Origin: JAHJSY01 sp964557155
GTDB taxonomy: Bacteria; Patescibacteriota; Minisyncoccia; Minisyncoccales; GWA2-38-27
Length of the DNA stretch: 15,669 bases
Assembly: GCA_964557155.1 (NCBI GenBank)
Contig: CAZKZC010000011.1
Location: forward strand, 1 to 15,669
Direction of reading: 5' to 3'
Made by a program: the position numbers and the translations under genes. Positions 1-6,193 of the stretch are shown in pieces. Below the pieces are notes generated by a model that was not told the DNA's origin, did not search any database, and saw only the letters and a program-made list of their open reading frames with translations. Position 1 is the first letter of the stretch. Each line of letters begins with the position of its first letter.

Positions 1-79
1 ATAGAGGACGCTCCACTTTTAATCGGGGAATTAAGCGTTTTATGAAAATCACTCCTCAAGGTCACACCTTTTCCGTCGC

Positions 80-106
80 AATGAATGAGGTTCGACCTCA
101 TTCATT
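80..106. repeat. Perfect 12-bp palindrome, loop TCG
   Basis: The arm AATGAATGAGGT (80-91) is followed by TCG and its exact reverse complement (95-106). The inner core GAGGT-NNN-ACCTC is shared with the palindromes at 222-234 and 4299-4317. No T-run follows on either strand, so it is unlikely to be an intrinsic terminator. Confidence 0.75.
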
Positions 107-221
107 TGCTTCTTCTTAAGGAACGACCTTTTCCGTGATTTTAGACGACGGGGGGCGTTAAAGCCAAGCTTTCCGTTGCGACGTGAAGCTCGGCTTTTTG
201 GCGACGGCGAAGAGTTGCGTA

Positions 222-272
222 GAGGTCCGACCTCGCCCGCTCTGAGCGGGCACCTTTAGAGGTGCGGACCTC
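222..272. repeat. Nested palindrome cluster with GAGGTCCG arms
   Basis: Three consecutive hairpins abut: GAGGT/ACCTC with loop CCG (222-234), GCCCGCT/AGCGGGC with loop CTG (235-251), and CACCT/AGGTG with loop TTAG (251-264). In addition, GAGGTCCG (222-229) can pair with CGGACCTC (265-272) to enclose the whole block, giving a cruciform-like or multibranched RNA fold. The outer arms belong to the same GAGGT-NNN-ACCTC family seen at 80-106 and inside the oxidoreductase gene. Confidence 0.7.
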
Positions 273-300
273 CGACGGCGACGGCTTTTCGACGATGGAG

Positions 301-340
301 TGAGTAAAGCTAATCTTTACTCATTGCTCTTTCTTGTTTT
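301..340 (+). terminator. Terminator-like hairpin with T-rich tail
   Basis: TGAGTAAAG (301-309) pairs perfectly with CTTTACTCA (315-323) across a 5-nt loop; a T-rich tract follows but is interrupted by G and C bases. It would end any transcript covering the hairpin region upstream of the protease gene. The tail is imperfect, so the call is tentative. Confidence 0.45.
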
Positions 341-362
341 TTGTTTTTGATTATGATATATT
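334..362 (+). promoter_or_regulatory. Candidate promoter for ctpA-rplI-pyrG
   Basis: TTGTTT (334-339) and TATATT (357-362) are separated by 17 nt, placing a start near 369 and giving a leader of about 20 nt before the ATG at 389. The region is very AT-rich, so chance matches are likely. The location, between a terminator-like hairpin and the first gene of a + strand run, supports it. Confidence 0.35.
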
Positions 363-388
363 AATTAAATATACAAAGATATAAAAAC

Positions 389-1558
389 ATGAAGAATAAA
401 ACATTATTATTAGTATTTGGCCTAGTTCTTGTTTTTACACTCGGATTTTTTGTTGGAAAGAATGGGGCTGTTTGTAAAGTTTGCGCACCAGAAAATGTTG
501 ACTTATCTCTTTTGTGGGAGACCTGGAACGAGCTGGAAGAAAACTATGTTGACCCTGATAATTTTGACCATCAAAAAATGGTCAATGGGGCAATATCGGG
601 AATGATTTCTTCTTTGGAAGATCCCTATACTATATTTTTTGACCCAGATGAAACAAAGAAATTTTTAGAAGATGTTGGTGGAGAGTTTGAAGGTGTTGGC
701 ATGGAAATTGGTATCAGAGATGACCAACTGCAAGTCGTCGCTCCTCTAGAAGGAACTCCTGCCGAAAAGGCTGGGTTACTTCCAGGAGATAAAATAATTA
801 AGGTGGATGATTTATTGACCATTGATATGACCATTGAGGAAGCAGTTACGATTATTCGTGGACCAAAAGGAAGTGAAGTAACTTTAACTATTTTAAGAAG
901 TGGTTGGGAAAGTGCCAAAGAATTTAAAGTTAAAAGAGACATTATCAAGGTGCCGGCTTTAAAATGGGAAATGCTTGAAGGCGATATAGCTCACATAAAG
1001 TTATATCATTTTTCTGAAAAATCTGATAGAGATTTTCAAAAAATGGCTTTAGAGATTTTAAATAGTCCTGTTAAGGGAATAGTATTAGATTTAAGAAGCA
1101 ATCCTGGAGGATATCTAGAAAGAGCTCAAGATATTGCTGGTTGGTTTTTAGAAAAAGGGCAAACAGTTGTTGTTGAAGATTTTGGAGCTAAAAAAGATAA
1201 GCAATATTATGATGCTAAAGGAAATTCTAGATTAATTGACTATCCATTGGTAGTTTTAATTAACCAGGGATCAGCTTCAGCTTCTGAAATTTTAGCTGCG
1301 GCTTTACGTGATAATAGAGGAATTAAATTAATAGGAAAAACATCTTTTGGGAAGGGATCTGTTCAAACGCTTCGCTATTTAAGTAATGGCTCTAGCTTAA
1401 AAGTTACGGTTGCTAAATGGTTAACTCCTAATGGTGACTTTATAACCAAGAAGGGCTTAGAGCCAGATATTGAAGTAGAAATGACGGAAGAAGATTATCT
1501 AGAGGATAGAGATCCACAACTAGACAAAGCCCTTGAAATAATTAAAGAAATAAACTAG
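389..1558 (+). CDS. ctpA: S41 carboxy-terminal processing protease (CtpA-like)
   Basis: This is a membrane-anchored serine protease of the C-terminal processing family, acting outside the cytoplasmic membrane on envelope proteins. Residues 5-22 form an uncleaved signal anchor, followed by Cys29 and Cys32. A PDZ domain spans about 100-185 (GVGMEIG and the carboxylate loop near AGLLPGDKI). The catalytic domain contains LDLRSNPGG (234-241), the SASASE motif with predicted nucleophile Ser297, and FGKG with predicted base Lys322. The 25-residue Ser-Lys spacing matches the Prc/CtpB dyad. The length of 389 aa is normal for bacterial CtpA. No Shine-Dalgarno is visible at the ATG. rplI follows after 10 nt, so the two are probably co-transcribed. 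The family assignment is firm; the physiological substrate is unknown. Confidence 0.95.
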   Translation: MKNKTLLLVFGLVLVFTLGFFVGKNGAVCKVCAPENVDLSLLWETWNELEENYVDPDNFDHQKMVNGAISGMISSLEDPYTIFFDPDETKKFLEDVGGEFEGVGMEIGIRDDQLQVVAPLEGTPAEKAGLLPGDKIIKVDDLLTIDMTIEEAVTIIRGPKGSEVTLTILRSGWESAKEFKVKRDIIKVPALKWEMLEGDIAHIKLYHFSEKSDRDFQKMALEILNSPVKGIVLDLRSNPGGYLERAQDIAGWFLEKGQTVVVEDFGAKKDKQYYDAKGNSRLIDYPLVVLINQGSASASEILAAALRDNRGIKLIGKTSFGKGSVQTLRYLSNGSSLKVTVAKWLTPNGDFITKKGLEPDIEVEMTEEDYLEDRDPQLDKALEIIKEIN

Positions 1559-1568
1559 AATAAAAAAT

Positions 1569-2015
1569 ATGAAAGTAATACTTTTAGAAAATATTGATAA
1601 GATAGGTAAAAAATTTGAGGTAAAAGAGATAAAAGATGGCTTTGCCAGAAACTCTTTATTGCCCAAAGGTTTGGTTAAAATAGCTGATGATCAAGCTATG
1701 AAGTGGCTTGAAGTTCAAAAAGAAATTTTAGCGAAGAAGGCCGAAGAAAACTTGAAAGCAAACCAAAGTGTTGCTAGCAGTATAGACGGTATGGAAGTGA
1801 TGATTACCGTTAAGGTCGGAGATGAGGGGCAATTATTTGAACATATAACAGCTCCAAAAATAGCCGACAAATTAAAAGAGATGGGATTTGCAGTTAAAAA
1901 GGAGCAAATTGATTTACTTGAACCGATTGAGGAAATAGGGGATTTCCCAGTTAAAGTTAAATTTGAACATAATTTAGAGGCCGAAATTCAAGTAATCATT
2001 AGTGAGGAAAAATAG
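1569..2015 (+). CDS. rplI: 50S ribosomal protein L9
   Basis: L9 binds 23S rRNA at the base of the L1 stalk and supports reading-frame maintenance. The 148-residue length matches the family. The N-terminal RNA-binding domain is clear (MKVILLENIDKIGKKFEVK, then GFARNSLLPKGL at about 24-35), followed by the long connecting helix (about 42-75) and the C-terminal domain ending in VKVKFEHNLEAEIQVIISE. It lies 10 nt after the protease gene and 6 nt before pyrG, so it is the middle gene of a probable operon. No Shine-Dalgarno is evident before the ATG. As far as I recall, L9 has been lost in several CPR lineages such as Microgenomates, so its presence argues for a different branch. Confidence 0.96.
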   Translation: MKVILLENIDKIGKKFEVKEIKDGFARNSLLPKGLVKIADDQAMKWLEVQKEILAKKAEENLKANQSVASSIDGMEVMITVKVGDEGQLFEHITAPKIADKLKEMGFAVKKEQIDLLEPIEEIGDFPVKVKFEHNLEAEIQVIISEEK

Positions 2016-2021
2016 TAGAAT

Positions 2022-3638
2022 ATGAAGAAATATATATTTGTTGCAGGTGGTGTTATGTCTGGCATCGGAAAAGGTATTGCGGTTTCTTCAATAGGAAGAG
2101 TGTTAAAAAGTAAGGGCTTTAAGGTAACTGCGATAAAAATAGATCCCTATATTAATGTTGACGCTGGAACAATGAATCCAGTAGAACACGGAGAGGTTTT
2201 TGTGACCGAGGATGGTGTTGAATGTGATCAAGATGTTGGAAACTACGAAAGATTTTTAGACGAAAATATTTATACGGATAATTATATGACAACTGGTAAA
2301 GTTTACCAGTCCGTTATAAATAAAGAAAGAAATTTAGAATATAATGGTAAGTGTGTAGAAGTTGTTCCTGATATTCCTAATGAAGTTATTGCTACAATTA
2401 AAAAAGCTGGCGAAAAAACAGACTCAGAATTTATTCTTATAGAAATTGGTGGAACAGTAGGAGAATATCAAAACATGCTTTTTCTTGAAGCAGCCAGAAT
2501 GTTAAAGTTGGCTCATCCCAAAGATGTGCTTTTTATTTTAGTTAGTTATCTCCCTATACCAAATAAAATAGGCGAGATGAAAACAAAGCCAACCCAATAT
2601 GCTGTTAGAACGCTAAACTCAGCTGGAATACAACCTCAAATAATTTTAGCTCGTTCAGATAAGCCATTGGATGATGTTAGGAAGAGGAAGATATCTACTT
2701 TTTGTAGCGTGGATGAAAGAGATGTTATTTCGGCTCCAGACATTGATTCAATTTATGAAGTTCCTCTTAATTTTGAAAAAGAAAATCTAGGCAATAGAAT
2801 ATTAGAAGAATTACACTTAGATCCGGTCTATGAAAAAGATCTAGAAGATTGGTCCAAGTTAGTAAATACCATAAAAACAGTTACTGATCCTGTTAAAATT
2901 GGTATCGTTGGTAAATATTTTGAAACTGGCAAGTTCACCTTAACGGATTCATATATTTCCGTTATTGAATCGGTTAAGCATGCTGCTTATTTCTTCAACA
3001 AGAAACCCGAGATACAATGGCTTTCAGCCGAAGATTACGAACAAGACCAATCTAAACTTAAAGAGCTAAGCTCTTTTGATGGAATTATCATTCCTGGTGG
3101 CTTTGGCAATAGAGGAACAGAGGGTAAAATTAAAGTTATTCAATATTGTCGAGAGAATAAAATACCATTTTTAGGTCTCTGTTTGGGAATGCAGTTGTCA
3201 GTTATTGAATTTGCTAGAAATGTTTGTGGCTTAGATGCCAATTCAACCGAATTTACTAAAGAAGGAGAATTAGTGATAGATGTTATGCCCGAACAGAAAG
3301 TATTATTAAAAGAAAAGAAATATGGTGGCACAATGAGACTGGGTGCTTATGATTGTAAAATAAAACCTGGCACCATTAGCGCCAGGGCATACAATAAAGA
3401 ATTGATTTCAGAGAGACATCGTCATCGCTATGAATTAAATAATAGCTATCGAAAATTATTAGAAAATAGGGGATTAGTAATGGCGGGCGTCAATCCTGAA
3501 AAAGATTTGGTAGAAATAATTGAGATAAAAGATCATCCATTCTTCGTCGCCACTCAGTTTCACCCAGAATTCAAATCCCGCCCTTTATGTCCTCATCCCT
3601 TATTCCGTGAATTCATCAATGCTTCTATTCAACATTAA
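2022..3638 (+). CDS. pyrG: CTP synthase (glutamine-hydrolysing)
   Basis: This enzyme makes CTP from UTP using ATP and ammonia from glutamine, the last step of pyrimidine nucleotide synthesis. The 538 residues comprise an N-terminal synthetase domain (about 1-270) with the loop GGVMSGIGKG (9-18) and the conserved DPYINVDAGTMNPVEHGEVF block (41-60). A class I glutamine amidotransferase domain follows (about 290-535), with nucleophile Cys387 in GLCLGMQ and partners His514 and Glu516 in QFHPEF. Two motifs differ from the usual bacterial forms: MSGIGKG where VSSLGKG is common, and GGTVGEYQNMLFLEAARM where GTVGDIES is common. GAGG upstream lies 14 nt from the ATG, too far to be a good ribosome site. 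The stop overlaps the convergent rpmA by 14 bp. Confidence 0.97.
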   Translation: MKKYIFVAGGVMSGIGKGIAVSSIGRVLKSKGFKVTAIKIDPYINVDAGTMNPVEHGEVFVTEDGVECDQDVGNYERFLDENIYTDNYMTTGKVYQSVINKERNLEYNGKCVEVVPDIPNEVIATIKKAGEKTDSEFILIEIGGTVGEYQNMLFLEAARMLKLAHPKDVLFILVSYLPIPNKIGEMKTKPTQYAVRTLNSAGIQPQIILARSDKPLDDVRKRKISTFCSVDERDVISAPDIDSIYEVPLNFEKENLGNRILEELHLDPVYEKDLEDWSKLVNTIKTVTDPVKIGIVGKYFETGKFTLTDSYISVIESVKHAAYFFNKKPEIQWLSAEDYEQDQSKLKELSSFDGIIIPGGFGNRGTEGKIKVIQYCRENKIPFLGLCLGMQLSVIEFARNVCGLDANSTEFTKEGELVIDVMPEQKVLLKEKKYGGTMRLGAYDCKIKPGTISARAYNKELISERHRHRYELNNSYRKLLENRGLVMAGVNPEKDLVEIIEIKDHPFFVATQFHPEFKSRPLCPHPLFREFINASIQH

Positions 3639-3897
3639 CAGTTTTAGCTATTCGTTGGGATCCGTCAAATTTAATTTTTCTTTTAGTGCTGAATTTAATG
3701 ACACCTTCTTTTAATGAATAAAGGGTATCATCAGCTCCTCGCTTAACATTTTTTCCAGCTAAAAACTTCGTTCCTCTTTGACGAATAATTATCATTCCAG
3801 GTCTTACTTTCTGCCCTTCAAAAAGCTTAACACCGAGATATTGCGGATTAGAATCTCTACCTAATTTAGTTGCTCCTGCTGATTTAGTCTTTGACAT
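3625..3897 (-). CDS. rpmA: 50S ribosomal protein L27
   Basis: L27 lies near the peptidyl-transferase centre, where its flexible N-terminus approaches the tRNA acceptor ends. The 90 residues match the family: SAGATKLGRDSNPQYLGVK at 6-24, then VRPGMIIIRQRGTKFLAGKNV. The N-terminus begins directly with the short basic segment, without the cleavable Firmicutes-type extension. The gene is convergent with pyrG and their 3' ends overlap by 14 bp, with no terminator hairpin between them. The assembly gap starts one base after the start codon. The usual upstream partner rplU (L21) and any promoter would lie in or beyond the gap, so its operon context cannot be seen. Confidence 0.96.
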   Translation of the reverse strand: MSKTKSAGATKLGRDSNPQYLGVKLFEGQKVRPGMIIIRQRGTKFLAGKNVKRGADDTLYSLKEGVIKFSTKRKIKFDGSQRIAKTVNVE

Positions 3898-3898
3898 A

Positions 3899-3998
3899 NN
3901 NNNNNNNNNNNNNNNNNNNNNNNNNNNNNNNNNNNNNNNNNNNNNNNNNNNNNNNNNNNNNNNNNNNNNNNNNNNNNNNNNNNNNNNNNNNNNNNNNN
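3899..3998. other. Assembly gap of 100 N
   Basis: Exactly 100 undetermined bases, the conventional placeholder for a scaffold gap of unknown size. It removes the 5' part of the FAD oxidoreductase gene and whatever lies upstream of rpmA. Linkage of the two sides depends on the assembler. Confidence 0.97.
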
Positions 3999-4738
3999 TT
4001 ATACCTCAAAGCCAAAAATTAATACAAAACAGAATAAATTACGCAAACATTCATTTTCCTAAAAAAACAATTAGGGTTGATTTTTCTAAACCTTTTTTTG
4101 TCATAGACCATTCTGAATTAGACAAACTCGTTGCCAGCTTAGCTCAAAGTCAAGGAGCCAGGCTCCTTTTAAATCAAAATACTACAGAAATACCGGAAGA
4201 TTTTGATAAAATAATTGGTTGCGATGGAGCCAATTCTGTAATTAGAAAAAAACTAAATCTCAAATATCCTAAATTTCGTCTCGGCATCTTAGAAATCCGC
4301 GGAGGTCGGACCTCCGCAGATTTTGTGGATGTTTGGCCATGTAAAACTGGCTTTTCTTGGAGAATTCCAAGAGGAAGTGGTGTTGAATTGGGCCAAATCG
4401 CTGATCCTAAAGAAATTGAAACTAGGCCTGGCCTAGTTTCAAAAGTAATTCCTCAGGGGTTGGTAGTTCCGAAAAATAATAAAGTAACTCTTTGCGGAGA
4501 TGCTGCTGGATTAACTAAACCTTGGTCTGGTGGGGGAGTAATATGGGGATTATATGCTGCCGATATGCTTCTTAAAACATTTCCTGATTTTAATAAATAC
4601 AGAAAAAGAACCAAAAGATTCTTTGTTCCTAAAATTATCTTATCTAAGATTGCTATGAAATTAATCTATTTCTTCGGGAATAATACGCCTTGGGTTCTGC
4701 CAAAGCAGGCTAGAATAGAATCTGATTTTCTGCTATGA
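3999..4738 (+). CDS. FAD-dependent oxidoreductase, geranylgeranyl reductase family (5'-truncated)
   Basis: The frame is open from the gap (first full codon at 4001) to TGA at 4736-4738, giving 245 residues of what is probably a 350-400 residue protein. The N-terminal Rossmann FAD motif is lost in the gap. Visible hallmarks are FFVIDHSELDKLVASLAQSQ, the IIGCDGANSVIRKKL segment (GCDGANS from 4217) matching the DG motif of FAD monooxygenase-like reductases, and GDAAGLTKPWSGGGV (4496-4540), the second FAD-contact motif followed by the SGGG of geranylgeranyl reductases. Such enzymes reduce prenyl chains or related lipids. The neighbouring uppS makes a prenyl diphosphate, so a role in polyprenol saturation is possible but inferred. 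Three palindromes lie inside the frame without breaking it. A GTG at 4325 is internal and should not be taken as the true start. Confidence 0.82.
4152..4168. repeat. Intragenic palindrome, loop CAG
   Basis: AAGGAGC (4152-4158) and GCTCCTT (4162-4168) flank CAG, or CTG on the other strand. It lies in frame in the oxidoreductase gene and encodes part of QGARLLL. The first 12 bases are identical to 12979-12990 in mreC. The encoded GA could simply be family conservation, so element origin is less certain than for the two larger palindromes downstream. Confidence 0.55.
4299..4317. repeat. Intragenic GGAGGT-CGG-ACCTCC palindrome
   Basis: GCGGAGGT (4299-4306) and ACCTCCGC (4310-4317) form a perfect 8-bp stem with a CGG loop. 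It is inside the oxidoreductase reading frame, encoding RGGRTSA between LGILEI and DFVDVWP, and is far richer in GC than its surroundings. The core matches the palindromes at 80-106 and 222-234. This fits insertion of a short palindromic element that kept the frame open. Confidence 0.75.
4418..4440. repeat. Intragenic GAAACTAGGC-CTG-GCCTAGTTTC palindrome
   Basis: A perfect 10-bp stem with loop CTG, again in frame in the oxidoreductase gene, encoding ETRPGLVS. The GCCTGGC centre recurs in the intergenic palindrome at 12705-12725. It lies only 100 bp after the previous palindrome. Confidence 0.75.
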
Positions 4739-4751
4739 TAAATAAACATGA

Positions 4752-4832
4752 ACCCCGTTAGAAATAACCGCGGGATCACATTAATACTTGGATAAAAGTT
4801 ATGATTAAAAAAGAAGGAATTTCTAATGGGGT
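4752..4832. repeat. Inverted repeat framing the uppS start
   Basis: ACCCCGTTAGAAAT (4752-4765) is the reverse complement of ATTTCTAATGGGGT (4819-4832) except for one position that would be a G-U pair in RNA. The arms are 53 nt apart and enclose the annotated uppS ATG at 4801. The left arm lies in a 15-codon mini-frame beginning ATG 4748 (MNPVRNN...), and the right arm encodes ISNGV in the UppS N-terminus. A GC palindrome CCGCGG lies at 4768-4773. It resembles a paired-arm palindromic element that settled at a gene start. Confidence 0.7.
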
Positions 4833-5517
4833 GAAAATACCTAATCATTTAGGAATAATTATAGATGGCAATAGGAGGTGGGCCAAAAAGAGAGGTCTGC
4901 CGTCTTTTTATGGTCACAAAAAAGGACTAGATAATGTTAAGAAGATATTAGATTATTGTCTTGATAGAGGAGTAAAGATATTAACTCTATATGCTTTTTC
5001 TTCTGAGAATTGGAACAGAACTAAAAAAGAAATAGAATACTTAATGAAGCTTTTCGGAGAAACACTGAATAAGAAGAATATCAATGATTTAAATGAAAGA
5101 AATGTTAGACTTCGAGTTATTGGTCAAAAAGAGAAACTACCTCAAATTCTCCAAAGCTTAATAATAAAAGCCGAAAAAGAAACTAAAAACAACAAGAAAG
5201 GAATTATCAATCTAGCTATTTCTTATGGCGGAAGACCAGAAATAGTTCAAGCAGTTAGAAGCATTATTGATAAGAAGATTCCGGCTAGTAAGGTGACCGA
5301 GGATACCATAAATAACAACCTCTGGACGTCTGGACAGCCATATCCCGACTTAATTATAAGAACAGGGGGCGAACATCGTCTTTCTAATTTTCTGACCTGG
5401 CAATCAGCTTATTCCGAACTTTATTTTCCCAAAAAGTTCTGGCCAGAATTCACCAAGAAAGATGTAGACAAAGCTTTTGAAGAGTATAACTCTCGCCACC
5501 GCCGCTTCGGCAAATAA
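4801..5517 (+). CDS. uppS: Isoprenyl (undecaprenyl) diphosphate synthase, cis-type
   Basis: This cytosolic enzyme condenses isopentenyl diphosphate units in cis onto farnesyl diphosphate to make the lipid carrier used for peptidoglycan and surface polysaccharides. HLGIIIDGNRRWAKKRG (16-32) holds the catalytic Asp22 and diphosphate-binding Arg residues; LYAFSSENWNR (54-64), a C-terminal RTGGEHRLSNFLTWQSAYSE block and the terminal SRHRRFG complete the family signature. RTGGE stands where RTSGE is usual. At 238 aa it is of normal length. The start is uncertain: ATG 4801 adds MIKKEGISNG, partly encoded by the inverted repeat. The in-frame GTG at 4831 would give MKIPNHLGIIIDG, closer to the family, with AAGAAGGA at 4811-4818 as a possible ribosome site about 12 nt upstream. 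Confidence 0.95.
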   Translation: MIKKEGISNGVKIPNHLGIIIDGNRRWAKKRGLPSFYGHKKGLDNVKKILDYCLDRGVKILTLYAFSSENWNRTKKEIEYLMKLFGETLNKKNINDLNERNVRLRVIGQKEKLPQILQSLIIKAEKETKNNKKGIINLAISYGGRPEIVQAVRSIIDKKIPASKVTEDTINNNLWTSGQPYPDLIIRTGGEHRLSNFLTWQSAYSELYFPKKFWPEFTKKDVDKAFEEYNSRHRRFGK

Positions 5518-5557
5518 AATCATGGATTTATTGTGGTTTTTTTGATATGATTAAAAT

Positions 5558-5899
5558 ATGGAAATTAAGATTATAAAAGAGAAAATTACAAAAGAGAAAT
5601 TAAAAGAAATTGTAAAAGAAAATTATGGCGACATGACCAAGGCCGTTGTTGATATTGAAAAGAAAATAATAGCCATCGGCGGAGAATTTCACTCTGACGC
5701 CAGTACTATTCTAGTAGAGAAAGAGGGTTCAAATTATGAAAATGTCTGGGGTTTTAATGTTTATCCAGATAGAGAGGATAGATTAGAATTTGATTCTTTG
5801 ATTAATATAAAACCGAATAAGGGAAATAGAGATGTAATAATAGGATCTGATAAAATAAAACAAAGAATTAGAAATATTGTTAAAGATTTAATAGAATGA
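5558..5899 (+). CDS. DUF5674 family protein
   Basis: A 113-residue cytoplasmic protein that I recognise as DUF5674, a family of unknown function known from CPR bacteria and cyanobacteria. Supporting motifs are YGDMTKAVVDIEKKIIAIGGEFHSD (23-47, the conserved VVD and GGE-H-D core), WGFNVYPD (about 68-75) and the SLINIKPNKGNR segment (about 80-91). There is no signal peptide or membrane segment. The conserved His-Asp residues suggest a binding or catalytic site, but no activity is established. Its stop codon overlaps the next start as ATGA (5896-5899), so the two are translationally coupled and probably act together. A 40-nt space separates it from uppS. Confidence 0.8.
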   Translation: MEIKIIKEKITKEKLKEIVKENYGDMTKAVVDIEKKIIAIGGEFHSDASTILVEKEGSNYENVWGFNVYPDREDRLEFDSLINIKPNKGNRDVIIGSDKIKQRIRNIVKDLIE

Positions 5900-6186
5900 T
5901 AGAAGATAAATGGAAACAAATGAGTCTAGATCAACAGATGGGAAATATTGGGTCTGAATTTTCAAGAATGGTCAATCTAAAGAAAAAAGGGGATTTAGAA
6001 TATGCTCAAAATAGTTTTGGCAGATTATTAGAGCTCCTTGATTTAACAATCTCTCAAAGAAAATCTAAAGAACTGCTAATCTTAAAAGAGGTCTTGGATG
6101 ATTTATTTTTTAATAAAAATAAGTATAGTGTCTCTACAGATTTTTTAAGAAAATATTTCATTAATTTTACTCTAATCAAAAAATAA
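5896..6186 (+). CDS. Conserved hypothetical protein coupled to DUF5674
   Basis: Ninety-six residues, predicted soluble and mainly helical. The segment WKQMSLDQQMGNIGSEFSR (6-24) and the RLLELLDLTISQRKSKELLILKEVLDDLF stretch (about 43-71) look like a conserved family that I have an impression of from other CPR genomes and archaea. I cannot name a domain or function. The ATGA overlap with the DUF5674 gene indicates translational coupling. It is too short for an enzyme of known class; a small helical partner or adaptor is one possibility, which is inference only. Confidence 0.72.
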   Translation: MIEDKWKQMSLDQQMGNIGSEFSRMVNLKKKGDLEYAQNSFGRLLELLDLTISQRKSKELLILKEVLDDLFFNKNKYSVSTDFLRKYFINFTLIKK

Positions 6187-6193
6187 GAGGTTG

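Larger units (their letters stand above)
1..330. repeat. GC-rich, hairpin-rich non-coding region
   Basis: I find no credible gene here; all frames are broken by stops and the composition is much richer in GC than the neighbouring genes. The stretch is crowded with inverted repeats: a perfect 12-bp stem with loop TCG (80-106), a near-perfect stem of 159-170 with 186-197, and a cluster at 222-272 described separately. A terminator-like stem closes it at 301-323. There is also a direct repeat at exactly 60-nt spacing: 52-76 resembles 112-136, sharing AAGG and the identical decamer CCTTTTCCGT (67-76 and 127-136). CGACGG-type motifs recur throughout. It could be a cluster of REP-like palindromic elements or a structured RNA; I cannot decide between these from one sequence. 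Confidence 0.6.

Noticed and set aside
3..119. Open frame at the left edge that could be the 3' end of an upstream gene
   Set aside because: It is short, runs through the perfect palindrome at 80-106 and the repeated CCTTTTCCGT motif, and shows no recognisable protein family. Repeat structure explains it better, though an upstream extension could change this.
625..948. Antisense frame within ctpA
   Set aside because: It lies wholly opposite a firmly identified gene and has no family features; it is a by-product of codon bias.
3366..3387. CCTGGC/GCCAGG inverted repeat in pyrG as another inserted palindrome
   Set aside because: The arms are only 6 bp with a 9-nt loop and the encoded residues align with normal PyrG without extra length.
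3899..3998. Low-complexity or repeat region
   Set aside because: These are undetermined bases, exactly 100 in number, i.e. an assembly placeholder.
4325..4738. GTG 4325 as the start of a complete short gene
   Set aside because: The same frame stays open upstream to the N gap and carries FAD-family motifs there, so this is an internal codon of a truncated gene.
4666..4848. Antisense frame across the oxidoreductase-uppS junction
   Set aside because: It reads through the inverted repeat on the opposite strand and has no independent support.
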